The translations under genes and the position numbers were made by a program. Positions 50,199 to 59,007 of a DNA stretch of 64,000 bases are shown piece by piece (position 1 is the stretch's first letter; every line of letters begins with the position of its first letter). Source of the stretch: Acd1 sp049973945 (GTDB taxonomy: Archaea; Thermoproteota; Thermoprotei_A; Sulfolobales; Sulfolobaceae). The stretch covers positions 21,876-85,875 of the forward strand of contig JBMFJH010000006.1 in NCBI GenBank assembly GCA_049973945.1. The letters are read 5' to 3'. The notes below the pieces were generated by a model that was not told where the DNA came from, ran no database searches, and saw only the letters and a program-made list of their open reading frames with translations.

Positions 50199-51392
50199 TT
50201 GGCCAAGTGGGTCAACTACGTGGCCTCTTACTTCTCCTGGGTAATGGACTCCTACGACCTCGGGGCGGTTGTGATAACCACTCCAATCCTAGGGAAGCTG
50301 TTCTTCCCCGACTTAGGGACTTTAGGGGCGGTTCTGCCGATAGTTTTCACCGTCATATCGAGGCCCTTGGGCGGATTCCTCTTCGGTTACTTGGCCGATT
50401 TAAGGGGTAGAAAGGTAGCCCTTATCGTCACAGTATTGGGCTACTCCCTCTCCATAGGCTTAACGGGCCTTTTGCCGACTTATGCCCAGGTAGGTATTAT
50501 AGCGTCCGTGGCCCTGGCGGTCTTAAGGTTCGTCCAGGGGATCTTCATAGGTGGCGACGTTTCGTCGAGCTTCACCCTGGCCATGGAGAGCGTAAGATCA
50601 AGGAGGGGCTTACTCTCCGGGGTGCTACAAGGAGGGACTCTGGTGGGTTTCGTTCTGGTCGACCTCCTGTTCACGTACTTGGCCTCGACCACGAACATCG
50701 TCGAGACCTGGAGGTACATCTTCCTCACAGGCGCCATTCCGGCAGCCTTGGCGTTGATTGTGAGGCTTGGGGTCACGGAGCCGGAAGTCTACCTGAGGGA
50801 GGGGAGGACGGCCCCTATTTTGAGCGGCTTGAAGAACTTATACCAGACGCTTCTCGTGATGATAGGCTTCTGGGTAATGATTTACTCCGGTCCCCAGTTC
50901 ATGGCGGTCTACTTAGGGAGTTACCTCCACTTATCCCCGAAGGTTTACGGTACTCTCATACTGATCATGAACGCCGTAGGAATCGCGGCAATGGCTCTGA
51001 GCGGTTTCCTTTCTGACTATATAGGGAGGAAGTGGATGGCGACGATCGGAGTCCTTCTCTCTGCGGTGGGTGCTTTCGTCGTGTACTCACAAACCAGTGA
51101 TGTAAACCTGGCTGTCCCTCTGTTCGGGTTCTTGGTAAACTTGCCCTCAGCTGTCACTCCGGCCTATTTGTCCGAGAGGTTCAAGACTTTCAGCAGGGCC
51201 ACTGGAGTGGGCTTCTCCTACAACGGGGCCTTCATTGTGGCGGGTTTCACTCAAGTTTACGTAACCACGTTGTCGAACTACTTCGCTCTACCCATGGCCG
51301 CCCTGACGGTCTTTGCCGTGGGGGCCGTACTGGCCATAGTAGGCCTCATGCTGGGCCCGGAGACGCTCAGGTCAAGTGAGCTGAAAGTATAG
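50199..51392 (+). CDS. MFS transporter (metabolite:H+ symporter type)
   Basis: 397 residues from TTG 50199, 12 helices. FGYLADLRGRKVALIVTVLG is the loop 2-3 motif, VLRFVQGIFIGGDVSSSF the motif of helices 4-5 and GFLSDYIGRKWMATIG the matching loop of the second half. FSWVMDSYDLGAV at the N-terminus is common in sialate or dicarboxylate/sugar acid symporters. Substrate unknown. Near it, the PfpI gene follows 37 bp later on the same strand. Upstream lies a double palindrome. Confidence 0.85.
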   Translation: MAKWVNYVASYFSWVMDSYDLGAVVITTPILGKLFFPDLGTLGAVLPIVFTVISRPLGGFLFGYLADLRGRKVALIVTVLGYSLSIGLTGLLPTYAQVGIIASVALAVLRFVQGIFIGGDVSSSFTLAMESVRSRRGLLSGVLQGGTLVGFVLVDLLFTYLASTTNIVETWRYIFLTGAIPAALALIVRLGVTEPEVYLREGRTAPILSGLKNLYQTLLVMIGFWVMIYSGPQFMAVYLGSYLHLSPKVYGTLILIMNAVGIAAMALSGFLSDYIGRKWMATIGVLLSAVGAFVVYSQTSDVNLAVPLFGFLVNLPSAVTPAYLSERFKTFSRATGVGFSYNGAFIVAGFTQVYVTTLSNYFALPMAALTVFAVGAVLAIVGLMLGPETLRSSELKV

Positions 51393-51429
51393 AGCAAAGA
51401 CTTTTGGTCAAAAGGGCTATTTTCATAGC

Positions 51430-51957
51430 GTGAACAGGAAAGTACTCTTCCTAGTCGGGGAGGAGTTCGAGGACATAGAGTTGCTTTACCCCTTTTACAG
51501 GGTGATAGAGGAGGGCTTCACTCCAGTAATAGCCTGGAAGGAAGCTAAGGCCAAGGTCTCGGGAAAGCACGGCTACTCGGTTGTATCGGACATTTCCTTC
51601 AAGGAGGTCAGAGTGGAGGACTACGTGGGTTTGGTCATTCCTGGCGGGAGGGGGCCGGAAAGGATAAGGAACATCCCTGAGGTCAAGGAAATAACGAGGA
51701 AGTTCTTCGAACTGAAGAAGCCCGTGGCCGCGATCTGTCACGGCCCTCAGATACTGATCTCTGCGGGCGTAATTAAGGGGAGGAGGGTCACTTCATACGA
51801 GTCGATTAAGGACGACGTGATCGCCGCCGGGGGAGAGTACGTCGATGCTCCGGTGGTCGAGGACGGGAACCTCATCTCCTCCAGGCATCCCGGTGACCTG
51901 CCTTACTTCGGGGCGAGCTTGATCAAGGCGTTGAAAGCAGCGGTCTCCAAGGCGTGA
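51430..51957 (+). CDS. DJ-1/PfpI family protein
   Basis: 175 residues from GTG 51430. VLFLVGEEFEDIELLYPFYR and VAAICHGPQILISAG, with nucleophile Cys103 followed by His104, are the PfpI/YhbO features. Members act as deglycases, proteases or chaperones of glycated proteins; which applies here is unknown. A T-run at 52078-52083, after the hairpin at 52011, probably ends its transcript. Confidence 0.88.
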   Translation: MNRKVLFLVGEEFEDIELLYPFYRVIEEGFTPVIAWKEAKAKVSGKHGYSVVSDISFKEVRVEDYVGLVIPGGRGPERIRNIPEVKEITRKFFELKKPVAAICHGPQILISAGVIKGRRVTSYESIKDDVIAAGGEYVDAPVVEDGNLISSRHPGDLPYFGASLIKALKAAVSKA

Positions 51958-52010
51958 TGACGAAAACGAGTTGCTGTCGCTGAGAGTGTCCTGCTGACCG
52001 TTTCCGGGAC

Positions 52011-52052
52011 CCGAGTGCATGGCGAGACGCTTCTTTAGTCGCTTGCACTCGG
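52011..52052. repeat. Long inverted repeat / hairpin
   Basis: CCGAGTGCA (52011-52019) pairs with TGCACTCGG (52044-52052); inside, GCGA (52022-52025) pairs with TCGC (52039-52042), leaving a 13-base loop. This gives a 13-bp stem with a small bulge. It lies between PfpI and the ABC genes, 54 bp past the PfpI stop. It could end transcription, be a small RNA, or mark a decayed mobile element. Confidence 0.5.
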
Positions 52053-52146
52053 TGTATTTGAGGCCCGCATAAGTTAGTTTTTTATTAGCTTAATCGAACG
52101 CCCGCGCGAGAGGTGCCCCTCAATTGCGGTCTTAGAGGGCATTGAC

Positions 52147-52890
52147 TTGGGCTACCGCTACGCTGACGACCTGCCCTTCGTTTTCAGGCACGTTAACGTT
52201 GCCGTCAACGAAGGAGAGTTCGTGTCCATTGTAGGCCCTTCGGGGGCGGGCAAGTCGACTTTGATTAGAGTACTCGGGGGATTCATTAAGCCGACGGAGG
52301 GGGAAGTGAGGCTACACGGCAAGAAGGTCGTCAAGCCCTCTCCTAAAATCGTCCTAGTTCACCAGTCCATCGTTACCTTCCCCTGGATGACGGCCTTGGA
52401 GAACGTCAAGCTGGGCCTCAAGTACAGGAAGTTGCCCCCCGAGGAGGAGGACAGGGAGGCGAGGAAGTACCTCGAAATGGTCGGCCTCTCGGGCTTCGAG
52501 GACTTCTACTCCAAGCAGTTGAGCGGGGGTATGAGGCAGAGGGTGGCCATAGCGAGGGCCTTGGCTGCCCAGCCGGAGGTTCTCTTGATGGACGAGCCGT
52601 TCTCCCACTTAGACGAGCTGACGGCCGAAGGTCTGAGGAACGAAATCTACTCGATCCTCTTTGACAAGGACAGCCCCCTGAAGGCGGTCGTCATGATATC
52701 CCACAACCTCGACGAGGTGGTTAAGCTCAGCGACAGGATCTACGTTCTGAACGGCAGTCCTTCGACCGTCATAAAGGAGATTAGCGTGGACTTGCCCAGG
52801 CCTAGAAATCCAAGCTCGGAGGAGTTCAGGAAAATAGTGGAGGAGCTGTACTCCTCCCTCACTCCAATCAGGAAAAAGGCGCCGGGGTGA
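52147..52890 (+). CDS. ABC transporter ATP-binding subunit (SsuB/TauB type)
   Basis: 247 residues. Walker A GPSGAGKSTLIRVLGG at about 36-51, signature LSGGMRQRVAIARALA, Walker B LLMDEPFSHLDE and switch His in MISHNLDE. TTG 52147 is a legal start, but the first beta strand seems short; reading the same frame back to ATT 52123 would add eight residues (IAVLEGID) that restore the usual strand. No ATG or GTG lies in that gap. The closest known relatives import sulfonates, taurine or nitrate. It overlaps the permease by 4 nt (GTGA). Confidence 0.85.
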   Translation: MGYRYADDLPFVFRHVNVAVNEGEFVSIVGPSGAGKSTLIRVLGGFIKPTEGEVRLHGKKVVKPSPKIVLVHQSIVTFPWMTALENVKLGLKYRKLPPEEEDREARKYLEMVGLSGFEDFYSKQLSGGMRQRVAIARALAAQPEVLLMDEPFSHLDELTAEGLRNEIYSILFDKDSPLKAVVMISHNLDEVVKLSDRIYVLNGSPSTVIKEISVDLPRPRNPSSEEFRKIVEELYSSLTPIRKKAPG

Positions 52891-54512
52891 GCCGAACGGA
52901 TCTCAATTACCTAGGCATCGAGTTCCTCGCGTCGATAGTCAGCGTGGCCAGGGTCTGGGCCACCATACTCTTCGCGATTTTAGCTGGCTGGTTGATGTCG
53001 TACGTTGCGATAAAGCACGAGGTCTTCGAGAACGTCTACATCTCGGCCATAGAGGTCTTCGAGTCCGTGCCGGTCATAAGCTTCTTCCCAATCGTTCTCG
53101 TCCTATTCGTGAGCTACCTAGGAGTCCCCGGCGTCGAGATGGCAGTCCTCTTCCTCGTGCTCACTGCGACCGCTTGGAACATCTGGATGGGGCAGTACCA
53201 GGCGTTCAAGACAGTACCGAAGGATCTGATAGAGGTTGCGGAGAACCTGAGGTTCGACTTCTGGGACAAGATGACCAAGGTCTACATCCCTTACTCGATC
53301 CCGAGGATAGCCTCGAACCTTTTGCCCTCGTTCTCGGACGGATTGTTCTACATAACCGTGAGCGAGGTCTTCAGTGTGGGCAGCTCGCAGTACAGCGTCT
53401 TCGGCATAGGCTCCCTCATCGCGGGCTTTACCGCCAGCGGGGACTACGCTCAGGCCCTTCAATCCCTGGGAGTCCTCGGCGTAGTGGTAGTGGTCAACGT
53501 CCTCGCCATAACCAAGTTCGCGGATTACGCCATATCGAAATACGGCTTCGAGACCGAGTCCACTAAAGTCAAGAGGAGGGGCAAGGTCAGAGCCGGGCTG
53601 TCCGCTAAGGCCAGCGCCACCGCGAGCAGGGTGGTCAAGGTTGCCAGGTTCACCCCGCTGAGGGGGAGGAGCTACGTCTTCCTGGAGGAGGAAGAGGAGG
53701 GCTCCCCCCGGAGGTTCAAGCTAACGGTGGGCAAGGCCTACACGATCCTAGGGGCTTCCCTGATCCTGATAGCTGGCGTCCCGATCTACGTGTACAGAGA
53801 GCAAGTGATGCAGGCCCTACCCTACACGCCTCAAATACTCATCGCCCTGGCCTTCGACTACGTTAGGGTCGCAGTGGTCACGCTCGTCGCCTTAGCACTC
53901 GCAGTTTTCGGCGGTTACTTCCTGGCCACTCACCCTAAAGTCGAGAAGCCCGCGATCGCTTTCCTTCAGACTTTCTCGGCCATCCCTGCCACTGCCTATT
54001 TCCCCCTCCTGTACCTTGCTACCTACACGATCGTTTATCCAGCGTTTGGCCCCCTAGCTCCCGAGTTCTACGTGGTATTGCTAGCCTTCATCTCCACCTT
54101 TTACTACGTGTTCTACGAGGTCTGGCTGGGCATCAAGAACATTCCTAAGCCCGTCTGGGAGCTCATGGACAATCTCGAGATGGGCTTCTGGGCGAGGCTG
54201 AGGAAAATAATCCTGCCGGGCGTCCTGCCCTACATGGTGACCGGCTTGTCGAGCACAATAAACAGCGCCTGGGGAGGTTTGGCGGTAACCGAGTACTGGC
54301 CGAACATCGTTCAAGGAAGGGACTTGCAGGTCTCCCATGGACTCATGCTCTACTTCGCCTTGTGGAACGCTCAGGGCAACGTTGAGTTGCTGGCCTGGGG
54401 GTCGTTCGTTTTCGGAGCGATTGTTACGATTTACTCCATACTCTTCACGAGGAAGCTCATGGACCTGTCCAGGAAGAAGTACGTCATGGAGGAGTCCGTC
54501 TACCTCGTTTAA
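52887..54512 (+). CDS. ABC transporter permease with two fused domains
   Basis: 541 residues from GTG 52887. Two BPD-type permease halves occur in one chain: the first with the coupling loop VPKDLIEVAENLRFDFWDKM, the second with IPKPVWELMDNLEMGFWARL. Between them lies a basic linker (KVKRRGKVRAG, then EEEEEGSPRRFK). About 12 helices in total. In relatives the permease is a homodimer of single-domain chains. No substrate-binding protein is encoded nearby, so substrate capture must be by another gene or by the permease itself. Confidence 0.85.
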   Translation: MSRTDLNYLGIEFLASIVSVARVWATILFAILAGWLMSYVAIKHEVFENVYISAIEVFESVPVISFFPIVLVLFVSYLGVPGVEMAVLFLVLTATAWNIWMGQYQAFKTVPKDLIEVAENLRFDFWDKMTKVYIPYSIPRIASNLLPSFSDGLFYITVSEVFSVGSSQYSVFGIGSLIAGFTASGDYAQALQSLGVLGVVVVVNVLAITKFADYAISKYGFETESTKVKRRGKVRAGLSAKASATASRVVKVARFTPLRGRSYVFLEEEEEGSPRRFKLTVGKAYTILGASLILIAGVPIYVYREQVMQALPYTPQILIALAFDYVRVAVVTLVALALAVFGGYFLATHPKVEKPAIAFLQTFSAIPATAYFPLLYLATYTIVYPAFGPLAPEFYVVLLAFISTFYYVFYEVWLGIKNIPKPVWELMDNLEMGFWARLRKIILPGVLPYMVTGLSSTINSAWGGLAVTEYWPNIVQGRDLQVSHGLMLYFALWNAQGNVELLAWGSFVFGAIVTIYSILFTRKLMDLSRKKYVMEESVYLV

Positions 54513-54633
54513 CCGTTTTTAGGGCCCACAAATAAAAACGCCCAACGCTAGACTCTTTCAGATGAGGAGGAATCCGGGAACCGACTGGTGACGAGAGCCT
54601 TAAGCTGATTTGCTTGCACCCCGAGTGAGATTT

Positions 54634-55251
54634 GTGGACAAGGAAATTATTGCGAGCAGGATCGCGAACCCGCTCTTGAGAGAGGCCTTCATGAAGGTAG
54701 ACAGGAGGGACTACTTGCCAGAAAAATACAAGAACGCAGCTTACGACCTGGAGTTCGCGGACGAACCCCTGTGGATCTCGGAGAGCGTCACTACTACCGC
54801 GTTGAACCTAGGCCTCTTCATGCTGGACTCCCTCGAGCTCTCCCCTGGCCTAAAGGTACTGGAGGTGGGGACTGGCAACGGCTACTACACTTCCCTGATG
54901 GCGGAGGTGGCCGAGATCGTCGTTACTGTCGAGATCGACAGGGAAGTGTTGGAGTTCGCGAGGAAGAACTTGTCCAAGTACAGGAACGTGATCATAATCG
55001 AGGGCGACGGTAGCGTAGGGTACGAGCCCCTGAGCCCCTACGACAGAGCGGTAATTTGGGCGGCGTCGCCGACGCTCCCATGCAAGATATTCGACCAACT
55101 GAAGGAGGGAGGGGTGATGGTAGTCCCCATAGGGAGCGAGAGGAGGCAAACGCTCTACAAGGTGAGGAAAAAGGACGGGAGGCCAGAGATTACGAGGCTA
55201 GGGGACGTGATATTCATGAAAATGAGGGGGGTCTGCGGCTTCTACGACTGA
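54634..55251 (+). CDS. pcm: Protein-L-isoaspartate O-methyltransferase
   Basis: 205 residues from GTG 54634; TTG 54610 would add eight. VDRRDYLPEKYKNAAYDLEF, then KVLEVGTGNGYYTSLMAEVA (SAM-binding loop) and VVTVEIDREVLEFARKNL match PCMT. It marks isoaspartyl residues in aged proteins for repair, important at high temperature. The usual active-site Ser/Thr-Thr region reads ISESVTTTALN. The end overlaps the DHH gene on the other strand by 10 bases. Confidence 0.85.
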   Translation: MDKEIIASRIANPLLREAFMKVDRRDYLPEKYKNAAYDLEFADEPLWISESVTTTALNLGLFMLDSLELSPGLKVLEVGTGNGYYTSLMAEVAEIVVTVEIDREVLEFARKNLSKYRNVIIIEGDGSVGYEPLSPYDRAVIWAASPTLPCKIFDQLKEGGVMVVPIGSERRQTLYKVRKKDGRPEITRLGDVIFMKMRGVCGFYD

Positions 55252-56216
55252 GCCTTGGCCTTCTGGTACTGGACTACTCCCGTCTTCCTCACAACTTCCT
55301 CGACCACGTCGGTTACCCAGTCCAGCATGGGCTTCCTCATACCGAGCTTGTAAAGGAAGTACTTCAGGAAGGGGGCCTTGAGGCCCGCCCCAGCAGCGAG
55401 GGGATGGCCTCCGCCTCCTAAAGCTTCGGCGAACCTCCTCACATCGATCGTGGAGCTCCTGAATGATATGCTCCTCCCGTTGGCCGAGGCGTAGAACTGC
55501 GCCCCAGTCCTCGCCATGAGGTACTGGCTCGCGTAGCTTATGTCGGGGGGCCCCTTCCACCTGACTGCGACTACCCCCTTAACCCCGTTCACCTCGATGA
55601 CCCTGGCGTACTTCATCAACTCGTTGTAGCCCTTCAGCTCTTTGTTCACCATGTCGTTGAGGATCCTCTCGAACTCCTCGTCCCATACCGCGCCGTTGAA
55701 GAACTTTACTATGACGTGCTTCTTCCACTCGAACTCCCTCCTGTTCTCTATGACCCTCCTCAGCTTCTCGCCCAGAGGGTAGTCGTGGAGCCACAGGTCT
55801 ACGCTGCAGTCGGCCCTCGCTATGACCTCCGAAACCTCGTCGTCTGGGTTCATGACCTTGTGTACAAGCCCACCCCCGCACGTGCTCGTGTCGTGGTAGA
55901 CCTGGACTCCGGCCTCTGTCAACGCCTTCTTCCACTCCTCCTTCCAAACGTGGTGGTCGAACCACTGTATCTCGGCCCCTTGGGAACTCAACCTCCTCAC
56001 TTCCTTCAGTATGTCGTCGAAGGTCGACGCGTTTATCCCTAGATCAGCGATGACTATCCTCTTGGCGTCCCTCAGCTCGAACCCTTTCAGCAGTTTAGCC
56101 AGCCTAGTGGGCTCGGTGAAGAGGACTGAGGTGGGCAAAGCGTTTACTGCCCTAGCGTAGATCGCGGCGCTCGCCGTCCCGTCGAAGTCGTTGTGGACTA
56201 TAGCTACCCACTTCAT
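55242..56216 (-). CDS. DHH-family phosphoesterase
   Basis: 324 residues. IVHNDFDGTASAAIYARA has the first Asp motif, IVIADLGIN the second, IQWFDHHVWK the DHH motif, and LGGGGHPLAAGAGLKAP the DHHA1 substrate-binding domain. This combination is found in nanoRNases, cyclic-di-nucleotide phosphodiesterases and RecJ-like nucleases. Oligonucleotide or small phosphodiester hydrolysis is most likely. CSVDLWLHDYP and an internal cysteine pair are typical of the archaeal branch. The start overlaps the isochorismatase stop by 4 nt. Confidence 0.85.
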   Translation of the reverse strand: MKWVAIVHNDFDGTASAAIYARAVNALPTSVLFTEPTRLAKLLKGFELRDAKRIVIADLGINASTFDDILKEVRRLSSQGAEIQWFDHHVWKEEWKKALTEAGVQVYHDTSTCGGGLVHKVMNPDDEVSEVIARADCSVDLWLHDYPLGEKLRRVIENRREFEWKKHVIVKFFNGAVWDEEFERILNDMVNKELKGYNELMKYARVIEVNGVKGVVAVRWKGPPDISYASQYLMARTGAQFYASANGRSISFRSSTIDVRRFAEALGGGGHPLAAGAGLKAPFLKYFLYKLGMRKPMLDWVTDVVEEVVRKTGVVQYQKAKAQS

Positions 56217-56812
56217 ACTACCAAGCTCACTTTGTCGCTTGTGGTGATCTTGCCCTTATAAAGGAAGTCTATTTGCCTCAGCGTCGCCATCATGTCGAAC
56301 TCCGTCAGGGCTGAAATGCCGTCCTCCGGGACTACGATGTTGTACCAACGCAACGCCGCTGAACCCGCAGTGTGCAGAACGCATATGTTCGCCACGGTTC
56401 CGACTATCACCAAGTTCTTTATGCCCTTTACCCTCAGCACGTAGTCCAGGGGGGTCTCGAAGAAGGCGTCGTACCTGTACTTCCTGATTATTATGTCGTC
56501 CTCCTCGGGCTCGAGTTCCTCGACGATCTCCGCCCCCCAAGTCCCGGCAAGGGCGTGGACTCCCCATATCTTGAACTCTGGGTCGTCCTTCATGTGCCAG
56601 TCCTGCGTGTAAATCACGTGTGCCCCCGCGTCCCTGAACTTCTTGATGAGGTTCTTGATTGGCTGGATGGTGTCCCTAGCCGAGGGCACGAAGAGCGCCC
56701 CCTTAGGGTCTACGAAGTCGTTCTGCATGTCCACGATCAGCAACGCCGTCTCAGAAGGCCTGAGCTCGACCTTCTGGGCCCTGCTGATTTGGGGAACCTC
56801 TACTTTCGACAT
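56213..56812 (-). CDS. Isochorismatase-fold hydrolase (nicotinamidase-like)
   Basis: 199 residues. ALLIVDMQNDFVDPKGAL gives the catalytic Asp, the Lys is in RKYRYDAFFE (the R/K-Y-x-A-F pattern) and the nucleophile Cys in GTVANICVLHTAGSA. The metal site of nicotinamidase is suggested by TQDWHMKDDPEF. Nicotinamide deamidation for NAD salvage fits, but other amides are possible. It forms a pair with the DHH phosphoesterase (4-nt overlap). Confidence 0.85.
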   Translation of the reverse strand: MSKVEVPQISRAQKVELRPSETALLIVDMQNDFVDPKGALFVPSARDTIQPIKNLIKKFRDAGAHVIYTQDWHMKDDPEFKIWGVHALAGTWGAEIVEELEPEEDDIIIRKYRYDAFFETPLDYVLRVKGIKNLVIVGTVANICVLHTAGSAALRWYNIVVPEDGISALTEFDMMATLRQIDFLYKGKITTSDKVSLVV

Positions 56813-56857
56813 TCATCACAGCTTTGGCGGCTCGGGAAATAACCGTTTACCCGAAAG

Positions 56858-57643
56858 TCAAGGGATCGACCTCTCCTTCTCCTCCTCTACCTGCCTTATC
56901 CTGTCCATTACCTTCTTGGGGAGGGCGTAGTCTTCCCTCCTCTCCTCGAGCCTCCTGACTAGGACTACCCCCTTGCCCGGCCTGATGTCTATCTCCCAGA
57001 CATGCCTGTCGTGGTCGGTCTGCCTCATCTTCTCTATGAGGACGAACCTCCTCAGCTCCCCTTCCCTGACGGCCCTCCTGAACCTTATTATGCCGTCCGC
57101 TACGTGCTCCACCCCGAAGCCGAAGGCCTGGCTGGTGGTTATGGCGTACTGCGACGTAGCGTAAATGGTGAAGTTCCACTTGTAGAGAACCCTCTTGAGG
57201 TAGTAGCTTATCTTCCTCGCCATTGCAGGCTTGTCGAGGAAGAGGGCCGAGACGCTGTCGATCACGAGCCTCGCCCTGCCTTTACCTAACTTCTGCTTGG
57301 CCTCTATCACCTTCTGAACTAACTCCTCCGGAGTGAGGTCGATGAGCGACCACTGGTCTTGCCTGTCCTTCATTAGGGCGTCTATCACTATTAGCCTCTT
57401 CTCCATGTGCTCCTCGAAGTCCCAGCCGAACTGCTTCGCCTGCCTGATTATCGACTCCCTGCTCTCCTCGGTAGTGACGTAAATGCACGGCTCCCCCTCC
57501 TTGAGCCCTTGGGCGACGAAGTGCAGCGAGAATATTGTCTTCCCCGTCCCCGGCTCCCCCGTCAGGGCGACGAAGAACCCCTCCGGGATTCCCCCTTCGA
57601 TCAGGGCGTCGAACTGGGGTATACCGGTCGATAACCTCCTCAC
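56858..57643 (-). CDS. KaiC-like RecA-superfamily ATPase
   Basis: 261 residues with one KaiC domain. LSTGIPQFDALIEGGIPEGF, then ALTGEPGTGKTIFSLHF (Walker A), the Walker B ARLVIDSVSALF, and IRPGKGVVLVRRLEERRED near the end. Single-domain KaiC proteins in Sulfolobales (for example ArnC-like) bind or phosphorylate regulators of archaellum and stress genes. A tyrosine phosphatase gene lies 1.4 kb away. Own unit; the stop is 45 bp past the isochorismatase start. Confidence 0.85.
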   Translation of the reverse strand: MRRLSTGIPQFDALIEGGIPEGFFVALTGEPGTGKTIFSLHFVAQGLKEGEPCIYVTTEESRESIIRQAKQFGWDFEEHMEKRLIVIDALMKDRQDQWSLIDLTPEELVQKVIEAKQKLGKGRARLVIDSVSALFLDKPAMARKISYYLKRVLYKWNFTIYATSQYAITTSQAFGFGVEHVADGIIRFRRAVREGELRRFVLIEKMRQTDHDRHVWEIDIRPGKGVVLVRRLEERREDYALPKKVMDRIRQVEEEKERSIP

Positions 57644-57688
57644 TGCCTACCCAGAAACACTTTCGGCCCTACCTAATAACGGCCCCGC

Positions 57689-58072
57689 TCACTTCCCCAG
57701 GAGCAGGGGCAGGACGAAGATCGCGAACATTAAGTTGAACAGGACTATCCCCGTGATGATCGCGTAAGTCCAGTTCCTCTGCCTCACGAATTCGGCGAAC
57801 GTGACGACGACTACTAGGACTGGGGTCGCTATTAGCGTCATGAGGCCTAAATACACGAAGTCTACGGGCCTACCCGATAGAACGTCAGAGACGACCCTCG
57901 TTGGCGAGTAAGCGGAGCTGTTCACGCTCGACTCCGGACTAGCCAGGCTGGAGACCGGGTACTTCCCCGAGCCTCCCGTAATGAAAAGCGTCGTTAACCC
58001 CACGATCATCAAGCCCGCCGAGACTATCACTCCGGCTCTTAAGATCCTCGAGACCGCGTCCTCAAACTGCAT
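57689..58072 (-). CDS. DUF1634 membrane protein
   Basis: 127 residues, three helices. The N-terminus AVSRILRAGVIVSAGLMIVGL and the motif VYLGLMTLIATPVLVVVVTFAEFVR (in parts) match DUF1634, a small family that is nearly always beside a TauE/SafE exporter. It overlaps that gene by 11 nt here, which fits a two-component transporter. Confidence 0.85.
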   Translation of the reverse strand: MQFEDAVSRILRAGVIVSAGLMIVGLTTLFITGGSGKYPVSSLASPESSVNSSAYSPTRVVSDVLSGRPVDFVYLGLMTLIATPVLVVVVTFAEFVRQRNWTYAIITGIVLFNLMFAIFVLPLLLGK

Positions 58073-58931
58073 AGCCCAACCCTTTCAAGATCATCTGAAT
58101 CCCCAGGACCAGGAGAACTAGGGTGAAGACGTGCCTGACTGTCTTGTTCCTGACCCTGAGGAGGATCCTGGCCCCCAAGAAGGAACCCGCTAGGACGCCC
58201 AGAGCCGTGGCCGCGGCCAGCACGGGCTGAATGTACCCCTCGACCCAGTAAACGGAGCTCCCGGTAGCTGCAGTAATCCCTATCATGAAGTTGCTCGAGG
58301 TAGTGCTGACCTTCATGGGCAGGTTCATCGCCCAATCGAGGGCCAACACCTTCAAGGCCCCAGAGCCGATCCCGAGGAGGCCTGAGATGAAGCCCGCGAC
58401 TAACATTATTCCTGCCCCTAAGTGCCACCTGACGCCGTAGTACTCCACCTCCCGGTTCAGCGCAACGTCGTAGTACTTCCCTTGAAGCTGGAAGACCCTG
58501 GTAGTCCAGTCTGGGTCTACACGGGGAGGTAACTCTAGGGCGCTCCTCTTGAACTGGATGTAGACCTGCGAGAGGAGGACGATTCCGAACACGATGTAAA
58601 TGACGTGCTCCAGGTTCAGGGAATAGACATAGACCAAGGTCAACGAGCCGAGGATTGAGCCTGTGGTCGTAGCCACAGTAAGGCCTACCCCGATCTTCAC
58701 GTTAGCTATCCTGTGCTTGACGTAACCGCTTGCAGAGCCGCTGGCGGTAGCGATTGTCGAGATCAGGCTAGCCCCGGAGGCGTAAATGAGGGGGACTGAG
58801 AAGAACAACGTGTAGATCGGCACGAGGAAGGTGGCCCCTCCGAGCCCGGTGAGGGACCCCAGAACTCCGGAAACGAGGCTCACGAGGAAAGCCCCAAAAA
58901 AGAACACGATATCGTTAACGGGCACTAGCAC
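58062..58931 (-). CDS. TauE/SafE-family sulfite/organosulfur exporter
   Basis: 289 residues from GTG 58931 (GTG 58925 possible), 8-9 helices. VLGSLTGLGGATFLVPIYTL and SGLLGIGSGALKVLALDWAM are the two copies of the TSUP family motif. Members export sulfite, sulfonates or other anions. A hydrophilic loop of about 50 residues (SALELPPRVDPDWTTRVFQL) separates the halves. Together with DUF1634 it may remove sulfite made during sulfur oxidation (inference from the organism type). Confidence 0.85.
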   Translation of the reverse strand: MLVPVNDIVFFFGAFLVSLVSGVLGSLTGLGGATFLVPIYTLFFSVPLIYASGASLISTIATASGSASGYVKHRIANVKIGVGLTVATTTGSILGSLTLVYVYSLNLEHVIYIVFGIVLLSQVYIQFKRSALELPPRVDPDWTTRVFQLQGKYYDVALNREVEYYGVRWHLGAGIMLVAGFISGLLGIGSGALKVLALDWAMNLPMKVSTTSSNFMIGITAATGSSVYWVEGYIQPVLAAATALGVLAGSFLGARILLRVRNKTVRHVFTLVLLVLGIQMILKGLGYAV

Positions 58932-59007
58932 GCTTTAAAGTCGAGGGATTCGATAAAAGGTTAACCGAAGGGTGACGAGCAGCGGATCTACTGACCGGTG
59001 AGGAGGG

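Noticed and set aside
51954..51997. GTGATGA followed by CTGA, similar to a C/D guide RNA
   Set aside because: Guide lengths and the internal C' box do not fit; the C box is also the end of the PfpI gene.
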